64,000 nt of DNA from Actinomycetota bacterium (GCA_018268465.1 JAFDWN010000023.1:1-64000); one strand, 5' to 3'. Shown: positions 28,972 through 37,596, counted from the stretch's first letter. Notes: generated by a model from the sequence alone, not told the origin. Made by a program: numbers and translations.

Positions 28972-29026
28972 CCCCTCACAGGGGGGAACTCGGTCCAACT
29001 ACGGAGGAGCACCTACCCCCATGGGG
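28972..29026. promoter_or_regulatory. CCCCT-CAC-AGGGG and CCCCATGGGG palindromes in a divergent promoter
   Basis: Two inverted repeats in the 207-base gap between the acyl-CoA dehydrogenase (minus) and the NTF2-like gene (plus): CCCCT-N3-AGGGG at 28972-28984 and CCCCATGGGG at 29017-29026. Their arms match the palindromes in the other two divergent promoters of the cluster. Confidence 0.55.
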
Positions 29027-29113
29027 CGGTCGGTTTCCTCCCCGCGATAGTGGTCGGTAAAGCATCCGCGCAATAGCGTCGGCGTCACCGCCACCGACCA
29101 GCGAGGAGAGACC

Positions 29114-29566
29114 ATGAGTCATGCTTTTGCCGTCAAATGGCTGAAAGCCTTTCGAGAAAGCCCCGAAGCGGTTGTGGCGCTCTACGCCGATGACTTCCTG
29201 TTCGAGGATCCCCTCCTGGGCCAGTCGATCACCTCCAAAGCCGAACTGCTGCGGGTCTTCGCGCCCTATGCCAACGCCGACACCGAAAACGGCATCGGCA
29301 TCAACAACTTCCGCATCGACGAGGTGGTCGGCGACGAACGCGCGGCCATCTACCGGTGGACCTGGCACGCGCCCACCGCCGCGGCATTCGTCGGCGTCCC
29401 CACCAAGGGGAAGGTGCCCGGGACCCGCGGCATCACGTTTCACATCTACGACGAAGACGGTCGGATCAAGCGCGAGGAGAGCTTCTGGGACTGCGCCACC
29501 GCCGTCCGCGACCTCGGGCTGCCGGTCGAGCCGTCCTCGGTCACCACCTCGCCGGCCCTGGTCTGA
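29114..29566 (+). CDS. NTF2-like (SnoaL-type) protein 1
   Basis: A 150-residue cone-shaped NTF2-like protein: WLKAFRESPEAVVALYADDFLFEDPLLG, then GIGINNFRIDEVVGDERAAIYRWTWHAP and ITFHIYDEDGRIKREESFWD. Members include SnoaL cyclases, ketosteroid isomerases and dehydratases. A good ribosome site (GAGGAGAGACC) precedes the ATG. First gene of a plus-strand operon running to the flavin reductase at 34118. Function unknown. Confidence 0.85.
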   Translation: MSHAFAVKWLKAFRESPEAVVALYADDFLFEDPLLGQSITSKAELLRVFAPYANADTENGIGINNFRIDEVVGDERAAIYRWTWHAPTAAAFVGVPTKGKVPGTRGITFHIYDEDGRIKREESFWDCATAVRDLGLPVEPSSVTTSPALV

Positions 29567-29579
29567 AAGGAATCACGCG

Positions 29580-30080
29580 ATGAACTTCGCCATCGATCAC
29601 GCCGCTCGCTGGACGCGTGCCCTCACGTCGGACACCGACGCCGCCGTCGACCTCTACGCCGACGATCTGGTCTACGACGACCACGCCGACTCCGACCACG
29701 TACTCGACACCGCGCTCACCAAGGACGAGCTCGCACCGAGGCTGGCGCCGTTCGCCAACACCGATGCGGGAAACGGGGTGGGAATCCACCGGTTCACGGC
29801 GACCGAGGCCTTCGAACTGGCCGGAGTCAACGGCCAGATGGCCATCGTCATCCTCTGGGACTGGGCCGGTGAGGGTTTGGCCACCTACCGGGGTGTACCC
29901 ACCGACGGCAGGTCGCTGAGCACCCGCGGGATCACGTGGCATCAGCTCGATGCCAACGGCAAGATCGTGCGCGAGACCACCTACTGGAACGACACTCCGG
30001 TGCTGCAGGAGCTGGGCCTGCCGATCATCACCCCCGAGTACTGGGTCGAGGGTTTCGACCCCAGCCTGCTGGCGCGATGA
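29580..30080 (+). CDS. NTF2-like (SnoaL-type) protein 2
   Basis: A 166-residue paralogue of the preceding protein (AVDLYADDLVYDDHADSDH, AIVILWDWAGEG, STRGITWHQLDANGKIVRETTYWND). It starts 13 bases after the first copy and overlaps the acyl-CoA synthetase gene as ATGA. The tandem arrangement suggests a heterodimer or two successive steps on similar substrates; inference. Confidence 0.85.
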   Translation: MNFAIDHAARWTRALTSDTDAAVDLYADDLVYDDHADSDHVLDTALTKDELAPRLAPFANTDAGNGVGIHRFTATEAFELAGVNGQMAIVILWDWAGEGLATYRGVPTDGRSLSTRGITWHQLDANGKIVRETTYWNDTPVLQELGLPIITPEYWVEGFDPSLLAR

Positions 30081-31669
30081 CGGGCACCAGGGCGGGCATG
30101 TGGGGCACGTTGCCCGACGTTCTCGACCGCGCATGCGGCTATTACCCCGACAACACCGCAATTGTCGACGCCGATCGGTCGATCACTTACCGTGAGCTGC
30201 TCGCCTGGCGCAACCGAATCGCCCATGCGCTGCTGGAATCCGGCGTGCAACCTGGCGACAGGGTCGGGCTGCTGATGCCCAATTGCCTGGAGTTCATCCC
30301 GATTCAGCATGGAATCTGGGCTGCGGGGGCGGTGCTGGTGCAGATGCCGACCCGCGCCGGCGCGGCGGGCTTCCGGTCCAACCTCACCCAAAGCGACGCG
30401 ACAACGCTGATCTACCACGCCCAGTTCGAATCTGCCGTCGCCGGGATCTGCGCGGACCTGCCGAAACTGCGCAACGTCATCCGTCTCGGATCCGTCGAGA
30501 CGGCCGACGTGGACGCGCTGGACTTCGCCAAACTCGTCGACGGCCAGCCCGATACCCGCCCAGCTGTCACGATCGAAGAACACGACGAAGCCTACGTGCT
30601 GTTCACCTCCGGTAGCACCGGTGAGCCCAAGGGTGTGGTCAACTCCCACTTCACGTGGAGCTACTATTCGATCTCGGCGGGGCTGGAGATCGGGGACATC
30701 GGTTTCGGCGAGGTGTTCGCCCACGGGGCGCCGCTGACACATTTCACCCAGATATTCGTGATGCCGACGTTCGTCCGTGGCGGCACCAACGTGATGCTGC
30801 CCGGTCTGGACGTGTCGACGCTGCTGTCGAGCATCCAACGGCACCGGGTCACCGCAACCGCGGTCGTGCCGACCATCATCTACCTGCTACTCGACCACCC
30901 GCAACGCGACACCGCCGACCTGAGTTCGTTGCGGACGATGGTCTATGCCGGGGCGCCGATCACCCCTGAACGCCTCCGCCAGGCACTGGACGCGTTCGGC
31001 CCGATTTTCATCCAGACCTATGCGGGAACCGAACCCGGCTACATCTCGTGTCTGCGCAAGAACGAGCATCGTGTCGACGCGGACGACTGGACCGCGCGGC
31101 TGGCGTCGGCGGGCCGGCCGATGTTCCAGGTCGATGTCTCGATCCAAGACGACGAGGACCGCGAGCTGCCGGTCGGCGAGATCGGTGAGATCTGTTCGCG
31201 ACAGCTCGGTCAGATGCTCGGATATCTGGACCCGCAACGTAACTCCGAGACCCTGCGCGGGGGCTGGGTGCACACCGGTGATATCGGGCGCCTCGACGAG
31301 CACGGCTTCCTCTACATCGTCGACCGCAAGAAGGACATGGTGGTCACCGGCGGCTTCAACGTCTTCCCCCGCCAGGTCGAGGATGCACTGAGCACCCATG
31401 CGGCGGTCGCACGGTCGGCTGTCATCGGTGTCCCGCACGAGAAGTGGGGTGAGGCCGTGCTGGCGGTGGTAGTGGCTCGCGAGGGCGAAATCACGGGTCC
31501 GGCACTGGAAGCCGAGCTCATCGCGCACGTCAAGGAAGCCATGGGCAGCGTGTGCGCGCCCAAGTCGGTGCTTTTCTCCGACGACCTCCCGCTCAATCCG
31601 GCCGGCAAGGTCGACAAGAAATCCATCCGGCAGCCGTATTGGCGGGGCCGTGCACGCCAGATCGGCTGA
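30077..31669 (+). CDS. Acyl-CoA synthetase (FadD-type AMP-forming ligase)
   Basis: A 530-residue adenylate-forming enzyme that activates a carboxylic acid to its CoA thioester. Motifs: YVLFTSGSTGEPKG (P-loop), QTYAGTEPG (A5), WVHTGDIGRLDEHGFLYIVDRKKDMVVTGGFNVFPRQVE, and the catalytic Lys in NPAGKVDKK. ATGA overlap with the second NTF2-like gene. It probably primes the acid formed by the neighbouring aldehyde dehydrogenase. Confidence 0.92.
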   Translation: MTGTRAGMWGTLPDVLDRACGYYPDNTAIVDADRSITYRELLAWRNRIAHALLESGVQPGDRVGLLMPNCLEFIPIQHGIWAAGAVLVQMPTRAGAAGFRSNLTQSDATTLIYHAQFESAVAGICADLPKLRNVIRLGSVETADVDALDFAKLVDGQPDTRPAVTIEEHDEAYVLFTSGSTGEPKGVVNSHFTWSYYSISAGLEIGDIGFGEVFAHGAPLTHFTQIFVMPTFVRGGTNVMLPGLDVSTLLSSIQRHRVTATAVVPTIIYLLLDHPQRDTADLSSLRTMVYAGAPITPERLRQALDAFGPIFIQTYAGTEPGYISCLRKNEHRVDADDWTARLASAGRPMFQVDVSIQDDEDRELPVGEIGEICSRQLGQMLGYLDPQRNSETLRGGWVHTGDIGRLDEHGFLYIVDRKKDMVVTGGFNVFPRQVEDALSTHAAVARSAVIGVPHEKWGEAVLAVVVAREGEITGPALEAELIAHVKEAMGSVCAPKSVLFSDDLPLNPAGKVDKKSIRQPYWRGRARQIG

Positions 31670-31684
31670 GGTGAGGAGACACCT

Positions 31685-33184
31685 GTGATCAACCACTACA
31701 CCATGTACATCGACGGCAAGTGGATCGACAGCGGCGACGCCTACGAAATACGCAGTCCGGCAGACGAAGAACTCGTCGCCACCGTCGCCAAAGGTACCGT
31801 GGAGCACGTCGATGCGGCCGTGAACGCGGCCAAGGACGCCTTCGCGGAGGGTAGTTGGCGACGAACTCCGCCCGCCGAACGAGCGGCGCTCATCGAAACC
31901 GTCGCCGCGCGGCTCGCCGCCCGCTCCGACGAACTCGCTGCGCTGCAGGCGCGCGAGAACGGCGCGACGATTCGTATCACCGGGGCACTGCACGTCGGCT
32001 TGTCGGTCGCACAATTGCAGTACCTGGCGGCCGTCGCCCGCGAGTACGAGTGGGAAACCGCCGGACCCGCCATCGAGCCCGTGCCCGCCGACGGCCTGGT
32101 GGTGCGGGAGCCGATCGGCGTCGTCGCGGCGATCGTGCCGTGGAACATCCCACTGCTCACCACCGTGTGGAAGATCGGACCCGCGCTGGCGGCCGGCAAT
32201 TCCGTGGTACTCAAACCCGACGAGCACGCTCCGCTGCTGCCACTGGAGCTGGTCCGCGAATTCGACGCGGCCGGGCTGCCGCCGGGTGTGCTCAACCTGG
32301 TCACCGGGGACGGCGAACCGGTCGGTGCGCACCTTTCCGGTCACCCGGAGGTACGCAAGGTCGCCTTCACCGGGTCAACGGCCGTCGGCAAGAGCATCCT
32401 GCGACAGTCGGCGGATGCGGTCAGACGGGTGACCCTGGAGTTGGGGGGTAAGGGAGCCAACATCATCCTGGACTCGGCCGACCTGGACATGGCCGTGGAC
32501 GGCGCACTGTTCGCATGCATGGCCAACAACGGCGAGGCCTGCGAGGCCGGAACGCGGCTGCTGGTGCCGGCGAACCGGCGTGACGAGATCGTCGAGAAGC
32601 TGGTGGCCCGGGCGTCGACGCTACGACTCGGCAATCCACTCGACCCGACAACCCATGTCGGACCGATCATTTCGGCCACTCAACGCGACCGCATCCTGAG
32701 CTACTTCGAGATCGCCGCCGCCGAGGGCGCCAGGGTCGCGACCGGCGGGCGGCGCCCGTCGGGACCCGGATTCGAGAAGGGTTTCTGGATCGAACCCACC
32801 ATCTTCGTCGACGTCACCAGGGATATGCGGATCGCGCGTGAAGAGGTGTTTGGACCGGTCCTCGTGGTGCTGACCTACGACTCCATCGACGAGGCGGTCT
32901 CGATCGCCAATGACACCGACTATGGGCTGTCCGCCGGCGTGTGGGGCGACGACGCCCGGGCCATCGACGTCGCCCGCCGGCTGGACGCGGGAATGGTGTG
33001 GGTCAACAACTGGCACGTCATCCACCCCGCCTATCCGTTCGGCGGTTACAAGCAGAGCGGACTCGGCCGCGAGGGCGGTCCGCACGCCATCGACGAGTAT
33101 GTCGAGGAGAAGTTCATCGCGGTGGATCGGTCCGGAGGTATCGAGAACAAGGCCTTCGCCATCGTGATCGACCCGGCGACATGA
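31685..33184 (+). CDS. NAD(P)-dependent aldehyde dehydrogenase
   Basis: A 499-residue aldehyde dehydrogenase oxidising an aldehyde to the acid. The general base E252 lies in LELGGKGAN and the nucleophile C286 in NNGEACEAGTR; the cofactor motif FTGSTAVGK and the VPWNIPLL segment are intact. GTG start with GAGGAG upstream. It lies directly after the acyl-CoA synthetase, so aldehyde-acid-CoA conversion is encoded in order. Overlaps the next gene by ATGA. Confidence 0.93.
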   Translation: MINHYTMYIDGKWIDSGDAYEIRSPADEELVATVAKGTVEHVDAAVNAAKDAFAEGSWRRTPPAERAALIETVAARLAARSDELAALQARENGATIRITGALHVGLSVAQLQYLAAVAREYEWETAGPAIEPVPADGLVVREPIGVVAAIVPWNIPLLTTVWKIGPALAAGNSVVLKPDEHAPLLPLELVREFDAAGLPPGVLNLVTGDGEPVGAHLSGHPEVRKVAFTGSTAVGKSILRQSADAVRRVTLELGGKGANIILDSADLDMAVDGALFACMANNGEACEAGTRLLVPANRRDEIVEKLVARASTLRLGNPLDPTTHVGPIISATQRDRILSYFEIAAAEGARVATGGRRPSGPGFEKGFWIEPTIFVDVTRDMRIAREEVFGPVLVVLTYDSIDEAVSIANDTDYGLSAGVWGDDARAIDVARRLDAGMVWVNNWHVIHPAYPFGGYKQSGLGREGGPHAIDEYVEEKFIAVDRSGGIENKAFAIVIDPAT

Positions 33185-33630
33185 GCGCCCTGCCCGACGT
33201 CGATATCGCGACCAACGGACCTGTTCGCGTAGGGATCACGGGCGAAGACGGCTGGTGGCCCCATCAGCCCCGCGACGTGGTGCGGGTCCAGGCCCCCGAT
33301 CTGCGCCGCGTCGCCGCCGCGACCGCCGCGGTCCGCGAGGCACAGCCGCGCGTGTCGGTGCTCGTCGACATCTACGTCGCCATCGCCGGCGATGCGCACA
33401 TCGCCCGGACGGTGCTGGCGGCGACGGGTGGTGCGGGCGCGGCGCAGAGTCTGCTCTACGTCGGCACCCCAACCGGCCTCGCCGGACTGATCACCGACAT
33501 CCACGCGCTCGGCCTGGCCGACGGTGCGGTGCTGATCCCGCTGCTGCCCGGCGTCGGTGAGCTCATCGCCGGCGAGGTCATGCCGGCGTTGCGTTCGTTG
33601 GGCGCAGTCTGGGAGCGCAGGCCGGCATGA
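33181..33630 (+). CDS. Small luciferase-superfamily-like hypothetical protein
   Basis: A 149-residue protein coupled by ATGA on both sides. The end, [52 protein letters not shown], resembles the C-terminal part of luciferase-like monooxygenases, and the middle [14 protein letters not shown] resembles a preceding barrel strand. The N-terminal two thirds of that fold are absent. It may be a stand-alone partner of the flavin reductase or of the oxidoreductase at 26634. Not recognised by name. Confidence 0.7.
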   Translation: MSALPDVDIATNGPVRVGITGEDGWWPHQPRDVVRVQAPDLRRVAAATAAVREAQPRVSVLVDIYVAIAGDAHIARTVLAATGGAGAAQSLLYVGTPTGLAGLITDIHALGLADGAVLIPLLPGVGELIAGEVMPALRSLGAVWERRPA

Positions 33631-34118
33631 CGATCACCAACGACGACTACCGCGCCGCCCTGCGGCGTCACCCCGCCGGAGTCACGATCATCACGCTCGC
33701 CTCACCCGCCGGACCGGTCGGGTTCACCGCGACGTCGCTGGCCTCGCTCTCGCTGAGTCCGCCACTGGTCTGCTTCAACATCACCCACACGTCCTCCAGC
33801 GTCGGCGCGCTCCGCCAAGCGAACTCGCTCGTCGTCCATCTGCTGGGAGAACACCAACTGGACCTGGCCCGCAGGTTCTCCCGTGACGCGTCGCAACGTT
33901 TCGCCGACCCGGCGTCGTGGTCGACGCTGGCCACCGGCGAGCCCGTACTGACCGGAACCCCGACGTGGTTGCGCGCCATCGATATCCAGTTGATCGAGGC
34001 CGGGGACTCCACCCTGGTGGTGGCCAGGGTCGCCGAGATCCACCGCAGTCCGGACAACCCGGCGCCGCTGCTCTACCACGACGGTCAGTTCACCGGCGCC
34101 AGTCGCCTCACCGGCTGA
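33627..34118 (+). CDS. Flavin reductase (HpaC-like)
   Basis: A 163-residue FMN-binding split-barrel protein: [40 protein letters not shown] and the late [10 protein letters not shown] motif. Such reductases supply reduced flavin to two-component monooxygenases. It ends the plus-strand operon that begins at 29114 and converges on the LuxR pair. A partner oxygenase would be the LLM protein or one of the acyl-CoA dehydrogenase-fold proteins nearby. Confidence 0.9.
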   Translation: MTITNDDYRAALRRHPAGVTIITLASPAGPVGFTATSLASLSLSPPLVCFNITHTSSSVGALRQANSLVVHLLGEHQLDLARRFSRDASQRFADPASWSTLATGEPVLTGTPTWLRAIDIQLIEAGDSTLVVARVAEIHRSPDNPAPLLYHDGQFTGASRLTG

Positions 34119-34142
34119 CGGACGACGGCGCCCGCACGATGC

Positions 34143-35315
34143 TCAGCGATCGGTGAGCGCCCAGGCGATCGCCTGGGCGCGGTTGACGGCGCCGTACTTG
34201 CGCAGGATGTGTTTGACGTGCGACTTCACCGTTCCCTCGGTGATCACGAGTCGGTCGGCGATCTCCTGATTGCTTGCCCCGGTCACCATGAGCGCGAAGA
34301 CCTCTGCCTCGCGCTCGGTCAGGTCCACCGCGCCGGGACCCGTACCGGTACCGCCGTCCCCGGTTTCGTCGAGGGATGCGGCCGGCCCGGCCGCTGATTC
34401 GCACAGGTCGTCGATGCGATCCACCGCCTCGAAGAACAGGTCACGCACGCTGTCACGCTGTTCGCGCAGGCGTTCCAGCAGCACCGTGCGTTCGTAGATG
34501 TGGCTGAACCCGTCGGCGAACGCCCAGAGCACATCGCGATCGGCGGTGTCGACACGCCGCGCCTCGGGATGGTGGTCGGTGTGCAGGAACCCGATCACCT
34601 CGTCACCGTGCACCAGCGGCGCGACCACGTAGGAGCGCGACTGACCGGCCTGAACGATCAGCGGCCGATAGACCGGGGCGTTGGAGGTGTCCTGAATGAG
34701 CGACGGTCGTCGCCGGGACAGCGCCTCGGCTTCCGGCGTCACATCCACCAGCGGAACGACTCTGTTGAACCAGTCGCTGAACCACGATCGGGTCTCCGCG
34801 TCCGATCGATCGATCAGGACCAGCGGCTTCCATCCTCTCGACTCCACCTTGGAGAGCACCGCGCGATGAAACCCGCAGCGCGACACCAGCTCTTCGCACG
34901 CCGATTCGAGCAGCGCGGCCGACGTCGGCATGCCGCGCAGCCGGCTCAGCCCGGCCGCGCACCCGGCCAGCCGCTGGCCCCGCATCGCGGTCTCGTGTAG
35001 GTACCAGTCCATCGCCAGCTGCTGCAGGTTCAACGCCAGGTCGCACAACCGTTGCGCGCCGCGGACGTCACCGGACTGGATGGTGCGCAGCCGGTCGATA
35101 CACGTGTGTGTCAACGCGGAGATCGCCTCGCCCGATTGCTGCGCGGAATCCCAGCCGATCTCGGGCAAGGCGGCCCCGCCGCCCATCACGGCTGCGGTCT
35201 GGGCGCGCAGCGCCCGCAGCCGCTCCAGCAGGTCGATCTCCCGAGTCCACCAATCGTCCCGGCACCGCGCGGCGGTCGTCGACCGGGACGCCTCACTGGC
35301 CATCGAGACACTCAT
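34143..35315 (-). CDS. LuxR-family transcriptional regulator with GAF-like domain (2)
   Basis: A 390-residue regulator: a helical N-terminal part, a GAF-like sensory region (about 130-290, SYVVAPLVHGDEVIGFLHTDHH) and a C-terminal LuxR helix-turn-helix (LTEREAEVFALMVTGASNQEIADRLVITEGTVKSHVKHILRKYG region). The ATG at 35313-35315 overlaps the stop of the upstream LuxR gene as ATGA, so it is preferred to 35357. Paralogue of that gene. Probable activator or repressor of the adjacent catabolic operons. Confidence 0.88.
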   Translation of the reverse strand: MSVSMASEASRSTTAARCRDDWWTREIDLLERLRALRAQTAAVMGGGAALPEIGWDSAQQSGEAISALTHTCIDRLRTIQSGDVRGAQRLCDLALNLQQLAMDWYLHETAMRGQRLAGCAAGLSRLRGMPTSAALLESACEELVSRCGFHRAVLSKVESRGWKPLVLIDRSDAETRSWFSDWFNRVVPLVDVTPEAEALSRRRPSLIQDTSNAPVYRPLIVQAGQSRSYVVAPLVHGDEVIGFLHTDHHPEARRVDTADRDVLWAFADGFSHIYERTVLLERLREQRDSVRDLFFEAVDRIDDLCESAAGPAASLDETGDGGTGTGPGAVDLTEREAEVFALMVTGASNQEIADRLVITEGTVKSHVKHILRKYGAVNRAQAIAWALTDR

Positions 35316-36388
35316 CGCGACCGCCGATTCTCCGCCTTGGACTCGCCGAGGTAACACGCGATGGCGGCGGCTCGATTGCCGGCGCCCAGCTTGTGCAGAA
35401 TGTGCTTGACGTGTGATTTGACGGTGCTCTCGGCGACCGTCAACCGGTCGGCCAGCTGCGAATTAGTGGCGCCGCTTGCCAGCAACGCCAGCACTTCGCG
35501 TTCGCGGGACGTCAGGCGCGAGAGCCGGGAGTGTTCGCGCGGCGGTTCGGCGAGTTCGCGGGTGGCGGCCGGCACGGGCTGTACCGCCGTGGCTCCGAAG
35601 CGCAGCGCGGGGGTTGCCGGCACCGCACCGAGCGACCGGACGGCGGCATCGCATGCTTGCGCGATCGTCTGCGCCTGCCGTGCCGCGCGTTCGGCGATGC
35701 CCGCCCGTTCGTAGATCAATCCGACGCCATCGGCGAACATGCGCAACAGATCCCGGTCGATCGCGGATAGCGCCCGCCCGTCGGCGGGGCGGTCGGCGTG
35801 GATGAGGGCGATCACCGACGCGTCGGCCACCACGGGAGCGACCACGTATTCCGTGGTTCCGGTGCGCTCCATCAATTGGCGGCACACCCGGCTTTCCCGA
35901 CGCGCGTCGTGAACCAGAGCCGGCAGCCGCCGGCGCACCACCTCGGCCTCGACCAGTGGCGATACCAGCGCGATGTCGAGTTGCTCGACGAGGCCGTCGA
36001 CGTGCAATGCGACCTGCCCGTCGGGCCTGGCGACATAGACGTCCGCGATGCGCCAGGCCGAACCGCGCACCCGCGAGAGGATCACCCGTTCGAAGAGCCC
36101 CGCCGCGCACAACTCCCGCGGGGCCAGATCGATCACCTGATCGGGATCACCCGCCTGCCGGACCCGGCCCAGCGCATCAACCACGTCGTTGAGCGATCGC
36201 CCGAAGCAGTCGTTGAACCGCTGGGCGGACGCGGACTGGGTGGTGACAGCAGCGGTGAGCGCGTCGGCCAGCTGAGCGGGGGTGAAGGTATCCGACGACA
36301 ATGCGGTGCCGATGACCACTCCTCCGGGACGCGAGAGCCGTGATGCGGATCCCGATTTACTAGATGTCACATCATCAGTGACGTGCAT
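35312..36388 (-). CDS. LuxR-family transcriptional regulator with GAF-like domain (1)
   Basis: A 358-residue regulator with a GAF-like domain (EYVVAPVVADASVIALIHADRPA) and C-terminal LuxR helix-turn-helix (LTSREREVLALLASGATNSQLADRLTVAESTVKSHVKHILHK segment). The ATG at 36386-36388 is used; a TTG at 36400 would also be in frame, and a start further in cannot be excluded because GTCAC-N7-GTGAC, a palindrome that looks regulatory, lies in the first codons (36366-36382). Coupled to its paralogue downstream by ATGA. Confidence 0.85.
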   Translation of the reverse strand: MHVTDDVTSSKSGSASRLSRPGGVVIGTALSSDTFTPAQLADALTAAVTTQSASAQRFNDCFGRSLNDVVDALGRVRQAGDPDQVIDLAPRELCAAGLFERVILSRVRGSAWRIADVYVARPDGQVALHVDGLVEQLDIALVSPLVEAEVVRRRLPALVHDARRESRVCRQLMERTGTTEYVVAPVVADASVIALIHADRPADGRALSAIDRDLLRMFADGVGLIYERAGIAERAARQAQTIAQACDAAVRSLGAVPATPALRFGATAVQPVPAATRELAEPPREHSRLSRLTSREREVLALLASGATNSQLADRLTVAESTVKSHVKHILHKLGAGNRAAAIACYLGESKAENRRSR

Positions 36389-36474
36389 CACCGCTGTCAA
36401 CCCACACCCAGAGCAGAGACTGGCAAGTCAGAGACCGCTCCGCGGCATCGTCCGTTGACACCACAGTGAGGGAG

Positions 36475-36496
36475 TTAGTTATTCTTGATTCACTAA
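36475..36496. promoter_or_regulatory. Putative TetR operator TTAGTT-N10-CACTAA
   Basis: Inverted repeat with one mismatch between the arms and the same 10-base spacing as the sites at 25122 and 37536; the right half (ATTCACTA) is identical to that beside tetR. It lies 17 bases upstream of the nitronate monooxygenase start. Confidence 0.72.
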
Positions 36497-36513
36497 TAGC
36501 CTCCGGAGGTCAC

Positions 36514-37437
36514 GTGTCCCGATCCGCTGTTTGGCCGCGTCGTCTGACGTTGCCCGCCATCGCCGCCCCGATGACCGCGGTGTCCGGTCCCGATCTGGTC
36601 ATCGCGGCCTGCCGGCGCGGCCTGATCGGCGCCTTTCCCACCCACAACGCCGCCGATCCCGCCGAACTAGACCGGTGGCTGCGGCGGATGAGCAGCGAAT
36701 CCACCCCCCAGAGCGCACCCCACGCCGCCAATCTGGTCGTCCATCGCAGCAACGCCCGGCTGTCCGCGGACCTGGAATGCGTGATCCGCGGCCGGGTCGA
36801 ACTGGTGATCACCAGCGTCGGATCGCCCGCGCCGGTGGTCGATCCGCTCCACGATGCGGGCTGCCGGGTCTTTGCCGACGTGGCCAGCATCGCGCATGCC
36901 CGCCGCGCGCTGGAGGCCGGAGTGGACGGCCTGGTTCTGCTCACCGCGGGCGCCGGCGGCCAGACGGGGTGGGCCAATCCGTTCGCGTTCGTTCGGGCCG
37001 TGCGTCAGGAGTACGACGGTCCCGTGGTGTTGGCGGGCGGCATCACCGACGGACGCTCGATCGTCGCCGCCGAGGCGCTCGGCGCGGACCTGGTTTACCT
37101 CGGGACGCGCTTCATCGCCACCCGGGAGAGCCTGGCCACGCCTGCCTACCGGGCCGCGCTCGTGGCGTCGTCGCTCGATGACGTCCGGCTCTCCGACCGG
37201 GTCGGCGGCATCCCGGCCAGCTTGCTCGCCTGCTGGCTCGACGGCGACCACGGCACGCCAGAAACCGGCGGCGGCTTCGCGCAGGAGCGGCTGCTCGACA
37301 ACCGCACCGCATGGAGCGCCGGCCACAGCGTCTCCGGGGTGACGACCGTGTCCTCGGTCGACGAACTGGTCGACGCCCTGCTCGACCAATACCGGCAGGC
37401 GCGCCGCGACATCTGCCAGCTAGTGAACGTGGGATAG
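36514..37437 (+). CDS. Nitronate monooxygenase / 2-nitropropane dioxygenase family protein
   Basis: A 307-residue FMN TIM-barrel protein. The opening LTLPAIAAPMTAVSGPDLVIAACRRGLIGAFP, the phosphate-loop VVLAGGITDGRSIVAAEALGADLVYLGTRFIAT and DGLVLLTAGAGGQTGW match the family. Some relatives are enoyl reductases (FabK) rather than nitronate oxidases, so the substrate is open. The GTG at 36514 has GGAGG at 36505-36509; a GTG at 36466 is rejected because it would place the operator inside the gene. Confidence 0.87.
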   Translation: MSRSAVWPRRLTLPAIAAPMTAVSGPDLVIAACRRGLIGAFPTHNAADPAELDRWLRRMSSESTPQSAPHAANLVVHRSNARLSADLECVIRGRVELVITSVGSPAPVVDPLHDAGCRVFADVASIAHARRALEAGVDGLVLLTAGAGGQTGWANPFAFVRAVRQEYDGPVVLAGGITDGRSIVAAEALGADLVYLGTRFIATRESLATPAYRAALVASSLDDVRLSDRVGGIPASLLACWLDGDHGTPETGGGFAQERLLDNRTAWSAGHSVSGVTTVSSVDELVDALLDQYRQARRDICQLVNVG

Positions 37438-37482
37438 CTGAGACGAGGATGGAATGCCCCTATCTCGTTCGGACAGTAGGCA

Positions 37483-37499
37483 TCACCTCATGGAGGTGA
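37483..37499. other. Inverted repeat TCACCTC-ATG-GAGGTGA
   Basis: Perfect 7-base arms with a 3-base loop, 45 bases after the nitronate monooxygenase stop and 37 bases before the next operator. It could be a weak terminator for the upstream gene or another protein binding site; no T-run follows. Confidence 0.4.
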
Positions 37500-37535
37500 A
37501 TATCCGCGCATTCCGCCGGACGCCAAAATTTCGCC

Positions 37536-37557
37536 TTAGTGTTGCATCGTTCACTAA
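37536..37557. promoter_or_regulatory. Putative TetR operator TTAGTG-N10-CACTAA
   Basis: Perfect inverted repeat, best of the three copies in the window, 39 bases before the carboxylase beta subunit start. Control of the whole carboxylase-hydratase-AtuA operon (37597-46448) by the TetR at 25176 is inferred. Confidence 0.75.
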
Positions 37558-37596
37558 TTTGCGGTCCCGCGAGGACCGCGAGTGCAGAGGATCCGC

